From Clostridiales bacterium (GTDB lineage: Bacteria > Bacillota > Clostridia > Lachnospirales > WQUN01), in the NCBI GenBank assembly GCA_031289625.1, contig JAITPB010000118.1, positions 1 to 37,592 of the forward strand: DNA of 37,592 nucleotides, in the 5' to 3' direction. Under the pieces are notes generated by a model. The model was not told where the DNA came from, ran no database searches, and saw only the letters and a program-made list of their open reading frames with translations. The position numbers and the translations under genes are program-made. Every line of letters starts with the position of its first letter. The stretch's first letter is position 1. Below, in pieces: positions 32,623-37,592 of the stretch.

Positions 32623-33187
32623 CGATAACGCGGCGGTTCCGCCGGCGGCCTCGCCGCCAGGGGCTGGCCTGGTTCACGTTTACATTGGAGACGGCAAAGG
32701 CAAGACTACGGCGGCCATCGGCCTCGCCGTCCGCAGCCTGGGCCGGGGGCGCGCCGTGGCGGTGGCGCAGTTTTTGAAAAGCGGCGGCAGCGGCGAGATC
32801 AGCCTGCTTCGGAAATTGGATCTGCCTATCCAAATCTTTACGGATAAAAGCCTCAACAAATTTTCATTTAATATGAACGCGGAGGAAAAAGAAGCCTGCC
32901 GGGCTTGCCATATGACGCTGTTTCGCCAGGCGGCGGAGCATTGCGAAAGCGGCCGCGTGGATTTGCTCGTGCTGGATGAAATTTTGAATGCGATTCAAAC
33001 AGAACTGTTTCCGGAAAAAGATTTGATCGCGTTTCTCAGCCGCCGGCCGGCCAACCTGGAAGTTGTGCTGACCGGCAGGCAAGTTTCGGACGCGGTCGCG
33101 GCGCTGGCGGATTACGTCACGAACCTCCAAAAAATCAAACACCCGTATGATCGGGGCGTATCCGCGCGCATCGGGATAGAAATGTGA
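32603..33187 (+). CDS. Corrinoid adenosyltransferase, CobA/BtuR-like
   Basis: A 194-residue enzyme that transfers adenosyl from ATP to cob(I)alamin or cobyrinic acid diamide. P-loop GDGKGKTT is at 29-36; VAVAQFLKSGG and LLVLDEILNAI (Walker B-like) and VVLTGR follow in the CobA order. The start is the ATG at 32603, seven bases after GGGGAG. It is translationally overlapped with the small membrane protein. It contributes to adenosylcobalamin supply. No other cobalamin genes are in the window. Confidence 0.9.
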   Translation: MMSGCNNDNAAVPPAASPPGAGLVHVYIGDGKGKTTAAIGLAVRSLGRGRAVAVAQFLKSGGSGEISLLRKLDLPIQIFTDKSLNKFSFNMNAEEKEACRACHMTLFRQAAEHCESGRVDLLVLDEILNAIQTELFPEKDLIAFLSRRPANLEVVLTGRQVSDAVAALADYVTNLQKIKHPYDRGVSARIGIEM

Positions 33188-33192
33188 AATGT

Positions 33193-33241
33193 GCAAAAAG
33201 ACCATGAAACTGAGTTTTCTCATGATTCATGGTCTTTTTGC
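33193..33241. terminator. Bidirectional intrinsic terminator
   Basis: A 16-bp perfect stem, GCAAAAAGACCATGAA (33193-33208) with TTCATGGTCTTTTTGC (33226-33241). U runs occur on both strands; it includes the last codons of the glycosyltransferase gene and ends the adenosyltransferase transcript. Confidence 0.88.
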
Positions 33242-34338
33242 GTTTCGCCGATTTTGAGAAAAAATGCCGCCGCCCGCGCCGCCGCGTCTGTCTTGTCATA
33301 CATGGCCTGACTCTTTTGAATGGCCCGCCAGCCCGCGCCGTCATCCGCCGACAGGCCCGCAATCACGCTGGGAAGCCGCTGAATGTCTGTGCACACCACG
33401 CCCAAATGATGATTTTCAATAAACGCCGGATTTTTTTTCTCCTGGCCGTAAAAAAAATCTGTAATCACGACAGGCTTATTTAAGGCGACCGCTTCCATCA
33501 CCACATTCGGGCTGGCGCGGGCGATGAGAAAATCCGCCTGGCACATGTACTGGTCAATTTCTTTGATAAAGCCCATGATTTCTATTTCATGGCCCAGCCG
33601 GGAAGCGTACCTCAGTTCCAAGGCTTTTTTGAGTATAAAGTTCTTTCCGGTGATGATCCGCATCCGGCACGTATGATTATCCAAAAGCACTCTTACAATT
33701 TTTTGTATGCGCCGCGAACCTTGACTGCCGCTGATCAACAGCGCCGTCAGATTTTCCGTGTCCCCATGAGGATTTGCCGCATCCTTTTTCGTAAAACTTT
33801 CCCGGATGGGAAAGCCCAATACAGGCAATTTATCCTCCGGCATACCCACAGCCAGCATTTTATTTTTCGCTTCTTCCGTGGGGCAGACGACGGCGTAAGC
33901 GTCCCGATCTGCCCACAACGCCGCCACATTATCTAAATCCGCTACCACAGAGACAACCGGTATGGAGAGTTTCCGCTTCCGCAAGAGCAGGATCGACGCG
34001 CCCACAAAGGCCGCGTGAACCGAAACAATGAGATCTGGGTTTGTTTCCCGGACGCGTTTGAGCAATTCTTTTCCGATGCAGCGCGCGGTTACGCGGTTGA
34101 TGAAATGGGGAAAAACATCTGTGAGCGGGTAAATCAATTTCCAAAGATAAGGAAAATACACAGCCAGCATGTTGTACACCTGGCCGGAAGCGCGGGCCGC
34201 CCAGTTGCCGCTGGCGAACCCATCCACAATCGTTATGTTCGTTTCCGGCGCCAGCCGCTCAATTTGTCGGCAAAGCGCTTCGGTGATGCTCTTATGGCCC
34301 TGCCCTGTACTGTAGGAAGTAAGAAATAATATATTCAT
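33220..34338 (-). CDS. MGDG synthase-type glycosyltransferase (GT28-like)
   Basis: A 372-residue cytosolic-face glycosyltransferase related to diacylglycerol glucosyltransferase and MurG. The N-terminus MNILFLTSYSTGQGHKSITEAL carries the acceptor-side Gly-rich loop. VSVHAAFVGASILLLRKR and VVCPTEEAKNKM follow. The donor site has LLISGSQGSRRIQKIV, IMGFIKEIDQYMCQADFLIARASPNVVMEAVALNKPVV. It likely makes a glycolipid for the membrane. The start is the ATG at 34338; the 67-residue extension to 34539 is low complexity and non-homologous. GAGG lies ~13 bases upstream. Confidence 0.88.
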   Translation of the reverse strand: MNILFLTSYSTGQGHKSITEALCRQIERLAPETNITIVDGFASGNWAARASGQVYNMLAVYFPYLWKLIYPLTDVFPHFINRVTARCIGKELLKRVRETNPDLIVSVHAAFVGASILLLRKRKLSIPVVSVVADLDNVAALWADRDAYAVVCPTEEAKNKMLAVGMPEDKLPVLGFPIRESFTKKDAANPHGDTENLTALLISGSQGSRRIQKIVRVLLDNHTCRMRIITGKNFILKKALELRYASRLGHEIEIMGFIKEIDQYMCQADFLIARASPNVVMEAVALNKPVVITDFFYGQEKKNPAFIENHHLGVVCTDIQRLPSVIAGLSADDGAGWRAIQKSQAMYDKTDAAARAAAFFLKIGETQKDHES

Positions 34339-34462
34339 CCGATTGTGATGTCCTCTGTTTTGATTTCCGCAAAAACGCGTTTGTTTCGCATGAGCATCCG
34401 CAGAAACAGCGTCCCCATCCCCCTCCAAAGCGCGGCGCATTCTATATTTTTTATCTTTGGAA

Positions 34463-35128
34463 TTATCTTTGAAATGCTTTACGCCATTCCGGCGCCGGAT
34501 ACTTGATTCGGTAAAGCGGTATGTAAAAAAGGAGGCCAATCAGCAGACCGCAAATTACGTCCACAACGGAATGCTGCTTGATAAAAATCGTCGAAAGGCA
34601 TACCAGCACGAAATACACTGCGACGAACAGCGTCCGCGCCTTTGACCTGGCAAATTCTTTTGTATGGAGAAGCGCGGCGCTTACCGCGAAAGCGTTGAGT
34701 ACATGCACGCTGGGACAGACATTGGTTGGCGTGTCAACCGTATAAACCCATTTCACCCAGGCGGACAGCAGGCCGTTTTCGGTGATATGCGGCCGGAGAG
34801 CCTGCTGGTTGGGAAACAGCGTGTACAGCAGATAGGCTATTGACATAGCGCCTCCCAAAAAAATCACCAGCTTATAAAAATTCTCTTTGGAACGCAAGCC
34901 GGTGTAACACAACCCGAACGCAATGAACAAAAACCAGACGACATAAGGGATGACGAACCATGGAATAAATGGAATCTTTTGATCCAAGGCAATGCCGACG
35001 GTATATTTCGGGACAATAAAAGCCTCCAGGCATTGGAACCATAAAAGAACGGGAACCAGCGTCAGGAGCGCCAAAAAATGCCTATAAGGCTGCAAAGCAT
35101 GTATCCATTTCACCACAAATCCCTTCAC
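34463..35128 (-). CDS. PAP2-superfamily phosphatase-like membrane protein
   Basis: A 221-residue membrane protein with about six helices. The PAP2 motifs are partial: CPSVHVLNAFAVSAALL matches PSxH and IKQHSVVDVICGLLIG matches SxxxxxxHxxxD. It would dephosphorylate lipid phosphates or transfer headgroups outside the membrane. The start is GTG at 35128, seven bases after GGGGGG; the frame from TTG 35143 runs through that site. It lies upstream of the glycosyltransferase on the same strand with a 124-base gap, suggesting a shared lipid theme. Confidence 0.85.
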   Translation of the reverse strand: MKGFVVKWIHALQPYRHFLALLTLVPVLLWFQCLEAFIVPKYTVGIALDQKIPFIPWFVIPYVVWFLFIAFGLCYTGLRSKENFYKLVIFLGGAMSIAYLLYTLFPNQQALRPHITENGLLSAWVKWVYTVDTPTNVCPSVHVLNAFAVSAALLHTKEFARSKARTLFVAVYFVLVCLSTIFIKQHSVVDVICGLLIGLLFYIPLYRIKYPAPEWRKAFQR

Positions 35129-35170
35129 AATAAATCCCCCCAATTTTATGTGTTATACTCGATAACTAAA

Positions 35171-35200
35171 ATACTAGCATTGCCTCCCCCTCCGTGTCAA
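35171..35200 (-). promoter_or_regulatory. Sigma-A-type promoter of the PAP2 gene
   Basis: Minus-strand TTGACA (35195-35200) and TAGTAT (35171-35176) with an 18-base spacer, ~45 bases before the GTG start. Confidence 0.6.
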
Positions 35201-35216
35201 TATTCTTTTGCTGGGC

Positions 35217-36161
35217 CTAAAAAACGGCGGCCTCTATAAAGCACTCATAGGTTTTATCATTCGTAGCGCTTCCCTGAAAATAATACGCAGGCTGCACAAT
35301 ACTGTCTTGATAAATATATACCAGCTGACAACTTTTCAGCAGCACGGTTTCATTTTCGGGCAGCGGGGGGAGCTCTTCGTACGCGCCGCTCATGGATTTG
35401 ATATGGCATCCGCCCACCTTCTCATATTGGATCGTGTAGTAATCCAGCGACAGAATATTTCCATACTGATCCAGCAGGATTTCATTGGCGAAGGCATAAT
35501 TCTTCAGATTGCTGATACGGTTGATAAAAAGCACGCGGTAAAGATCCCCGTCGAAACACACCTGGGCCTCCTCATAGAATAAGACCAGCAGCCGGTTGCC
35601 AATGAAAGAAAGCGCGCAATCAATCGCCTCTTCGTCTGAAGTTAAAAGGGAAGTTGAAAGGCCGGAAGCGGAGACGCCGCCCATGGGCTGGACAGCTTCA
35701 AAATGGATTCGGTTGATCTCTTTGTCCATGCTCACCGTTCCCTGCACGCCCGTAAAAATATATTTTTCCTCATTTTCTGTAAAGTCAGTGACTTCCGTGA
35801 AAATCCGCGCGTATTTCCAGGCCAGCTCCAAATTTTCAGGCCGGTATTTCACCATGTAACAATTGATGACGCCGCGCGGCTCTTTATCCAGCGCGAATGA
35901 AAGATGGTATCCGCCGCTTTCGTCCATCTCCTGTTCGCTGACCGGAACCGCCTGCGAAAAGCGCCCCAGGCGATCACCTGGGCGATCATCCAGCCGATCA
36001 GCTGGACGATTGGCTGGACGATTGTCCAGGCCGCTGACTTTGCCCATGAAAAAATCCGCCATGCCGAAATCCAGCGCTATGCCAACGGCCAGAACGATCG
36101 CGCAGAAACAAAATATAAATTTATAATTTATGAATTTATGATTTTTGAATTTACGGCTCAT
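35217..36161 (-). CDS. Membrane-anchored protein of unknown function, YycI-like features
   Basis: A 314-residue protein. A basic N-terminus and one membrane helix (~14-31) are followed by a tract (D/N-R-P/L-A/G/D)n at ~46-66 coded by the 12-bp array at 35965-36036, then an extracellular domain. The latter shows two-module alternation (YHLSFALDKEPRGVINCYMVKY..., LVYIYQDSIVQPAYYFQG) that loosely recalls YycI/YycH regulators, but no specific motif proves it. A short gap and a promoter separate it from the PAP2 gene. Function unknown. Confidence 0.7.
   Translation of the reverse strand: MSRKFKNHKFINYKFIFCFCAIVLAVGIALDFGMADFFMGKVSGLDNRPANRPADRLDDRPGDRLGRFSQAVPVSEQEMDESGGYHLSFALDKEPRGVINCYMVKYRPENLELAWKYARIFTEVTDFTENEEKYIFTGVQGTVSMDKEINRIHFEAVQPMGGVSASGLSTSLLTSDEEAIDCALSFIGNRLLVLFYEEAQVCFDGDLYRVLFINRISNLKNYAFANEILLDQYGNILSLDYYTIQYEKVGGCHIKSMSGAYEELPPLPENETVLLKSCQLVYIYQDSIVQPAYYFQGSATNDKTYECFIEAAVF
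35965..36036. repeat. 12-bp minisatellite array C in the 35217-36161 gene
   Basis: Five 12-base units plus a partial one; the best two, GCTGGACGATTG (36001, 36013), differ from the array B unit TCCGGACGATTG at two of twelve bases. On the coding strand this gene reads AAT-CGT-CCA-GCC (Asn-Arg-Pro-Ala), a one-base shift relative to arrays A and B. Confidence 0.9.
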
Positions 36162-36180
36162 GTTATCCCATCCTCACGGC

Positions 36181-36212
36181 GCATAATAGTCTATACGGCT
36201 ATTCTATTATGC
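36181..36212. repeat. Intergenic inverted repeat upstream of the unknown gene
   Basis: GCATAATAG (36181-36189) and CTATTATGC (36204-36212) are perfectly complementary with a 14-base spacer. It lies between the SNF2 stop and the start of the 35217-36161 gene. AT-rich arms without a U run suggest a regulator site more than a terminator. Confidence 0.45.
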
Positions 36213-36239
36213 CCAGTTTGGAGGCGTTTCAGCCGCGCG

Positions 36240-37592
36240 TCATGAGTAAAAAAGTTCCCGGATTTCCGTTTCTGTCATGCGGTTGATAAAATGTCCGCCA
36301 TTTTCTGAAATGACGGTGTCCACGAGATCTTTCTTTTTATCGTGCAGCGCTAAAATTTTTTGCTCGATGGTATCCTTGGCGACAAGGTTAAACACTTGCA
36401 CCACACGGCTCTGACCGAAACGGTGCGCGCGATCGGACGCCTGATCCATGACGGAAGGGTTCCACCAGGGATCGTAATGAATCACGACATCCGCTCCAGT
36501 CAAATTCAACCCCGTTCCGCCCGCCTTCAAAGAAATCAAAAAGAGATCGCGTTCCCCCTGGTTAAATTGTTCCGCCATTTCCATGCGTTCTTTCGCGGGA
36601 GTCGCGCCGTCCAGGTAAAAATATGTGTAATTGGTTTGGTCCAGCTCCGTTTTGAGGATAGCCAGCATAGAAGTGAATTGAGAAAAGAGCAATGAACGAT
36701 GACCGGATTCCAGCGTCCTTTGAATGGTTTCCATAGCCAGGGCCAGTTTGCCGCTGCCGTGCTGGTAGCCTTCGATAAACAAGGCGGGGTGACAGCAGAT
36801 TTGCCGCAGCTGCGTCAACTCCGCCAGAATTTTCATGCGGTCCTGCGCGAAGGCGTTTCCAGACACCTTGGCCAAATCCCCGCGGGCCTTCAACAGATGC
36901 GCGGCGTACAGCTTTCGCTGTTCCGGCAGCAATTCCGCATAGAGATTGGTTTCCACTTTTTCCGGCAGTTCTTTCAGTACGTCGGCTTTCACGCGGCGCA
37001 GCAGAAACGGGGCGATCTGTTTCCGCAGACGTTCCGCCTGTTCCATGTTGTTGGCCTTAACAATGGGCGATTCATACTCCCGCGTGAATTTATGGGCGCT
37101 GTATAAATATCCCGGCATAATAAAATCAAAAATAGACCATAATTCCGTCAGAGAATTTTCGATGGGCGTGCCGGTCAAAGCGAAACGGTTTTTCGCTTTG
37201 ACGGATTTTACCGCCCTGGCGTTTTGCGTCATGGGGTTTTTCATGTTCTGCGCCTCGTCGGCGATCACCGTCTCAAAGGATAAGCCAGCGTAATTTTCGA
37301 TATCCCGCTTGAGCGTGTCATAGGTCGTGATGTATATGTCCGCGGGCGTCTGGATCTGTTCCAGGCGCTTTTCCGCCTGACCGGCCACCAGCTGCGTGGT
37401 CAGCGCCGGAGCAAACCGGTGAATTTCATTTTCCCAATTGTACAGCAGCGATGTAGGCGTTACCACCAAAAACCGTTTATCCGGCCCCTGTTCGCTCAAG
37501 AACAGCGCGATGGCTTGAATCGTCTTGCCCAGACCCATATCGTCCGCGAGAATGCCGCCGAAGCCGTAATGCGATAAAATCTTCATCCATTG
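36240..37592 (-). CDS. SNF2-family helicase, C-terminal 450 residues (cut by window edge)
   Basis: The catalytic part of a SWI2/SNF2 ATPase. DDMGLGKTIQA (motif I), DEAQNMKN (II), LTGTPIENS (III), SLLFSQFTSML (IV), LKAGGTGLNLTGADVVIHYDPWWNP (V) and DQASDRAHRFGQ (VI) are all intact. The frame is open through the window end (Gln-Trp-Met-Lys-Ile-Leu), so the Met at 37586 is internal and the N-terminal domain lies outside. These bacterial enzymes translocate on double-stranded DNA and remodel protein-DNA or RNA-polymerase complexes; many have an N-terminal SWIM zinc domain, not visible here. Confidence 0.93.
   Translation of the reverse strand, partial: QWMKILSHYGFGGILADDMGLGKTIQAIALFLSEQGPDKRFLVVTPTSLLYNWENEIHRFAPALTTQLVAGQAEKRLEQIQTPADIYITTYDTLKRDIENYAGLSFETVIADEAQNMKNPMTQNARAVKSVKAKNRFALTGTPIENSLTELWSIFDFIMPGYLYSAHKFTREYESPIVKANNMEQAERLRKQIAPFLLRRVKADVLKELPEKVETNLYAELLPEQRKLYAAHLLKARGDLAKVSGNAFAQDRMKILAELTQLRQICCHPALFIEGYQHGSGKLALAMETIQRTLESGHRSLLFSQFTSMLAILKTELDQTNYTYFYLDGATPAKERMEMAEQFNQGERDLFLISLKAGGTGLNLTGADVVIHYDPWWNPSVMDQASDRAHRFGQSRVVQVFNLVAKDTIEQKILALHDKKKDLVDTVISENGGHFINRMTETEIRELFYS

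Noticed and set aside
34339..34539. N-terminal extension of the glycosyltransferase
   Set aside because: Low-complexity, charged, lacks family similarity; MNILFLTSYSTGQGHKS at 34338 is the usual start of the family.

Overview
The window looks like a chromosomal segment of an anaerobic, endospore-forming, flagellated member of the Bacillota, most likely a Clostridia-type organism. The evidence is a YaaL/BofA pair and SpoIVFB, which act in mother-cell sigma-K processing. There is also a flgL-fliW-csrA set, two S-layer-homology proteins, an NADH-linked iron-sulfur electron-transfer module, strong AGGAGG ribosome binding sites and many TTG/GTG starts. I see no rRNA, tRNA, CRISPR array, prophage or intact insertion sequence. 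Mobile-type content is limited to one intact Rpn/PD-(D/E)XK gene and one internally deleted copy.

Layout, left to right. 138-3267: promoter plus a three-gene operon for HndA/NuoE-, HndC/NuoF- and NuoG-N-terminus-like proteins, without a hydrogenase or formate dehydrogenase catalytic subunit. 3433-6822: an SLH protein, a ClpP paralogue with a Ser-His-Asn triad, and a TtcA-like PP-loop enzyme. 6825-12749 (minus): a large FtsX-type permease, an HlyD/MacA-type adaptor and a GH18 protein with a repeat-filled linker. 13019-14053: intact Rpn nuclease-like gene. 14219-19085 (minus): a four-gene ABC system (ATPase, ABC-2 permease, GldG-like protein, DUF4340 protein). 19244-21361 (minus): flgL-fliW-csrA. 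21476-24264 (minus): metG-tatD. 24453-25011: yaaL-bofA, convergent with 27489-25016 (minus), which encodes a SpoIVFA-position membrane protein, SpoIVFB, a membrane-anchored unknown and an Xre regulator. 27807-29032: two genes of unknown function. 29222-30444 (minus): a second SLH gene preceded by an unlisted 44-residue ORF with its own strong promoter. 30695-31088: the Rpn pseudogene. 31249-33187: PadR regulator, a rhomboid-like protein lacking the catalytic motif (minus), a small membrane protein and a corrinoid adenosyltransferase. 33220-35128 (minus): an MGDG-synthase-type glycosyltransferase and a PAP2 protein. 35217-36161 (minus): a membrane-anchored unknown. 36240-end (minus): an SNF2 helicase cut by the window edge.

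The most distinctive signal is a 12-bp GC-rich minisatellite. Related units lie inside three unrelated genes (7695-7820, 27058-27142, 35965-36036) and perhaps a fourth (metG linker). In one gene the units are read in a different frame from the other two, so the repetition is at DNA level rather than a conserved protein linker. A second point of interest is the co-location of BofA, SpoIVFB and a peptidase-less SpoIVFA-like protein carrying one of these arrays.

All functions are assigned by reading motifs from the sequence and from knowledge of families. No database search was run, so unknowns are left as unknown.
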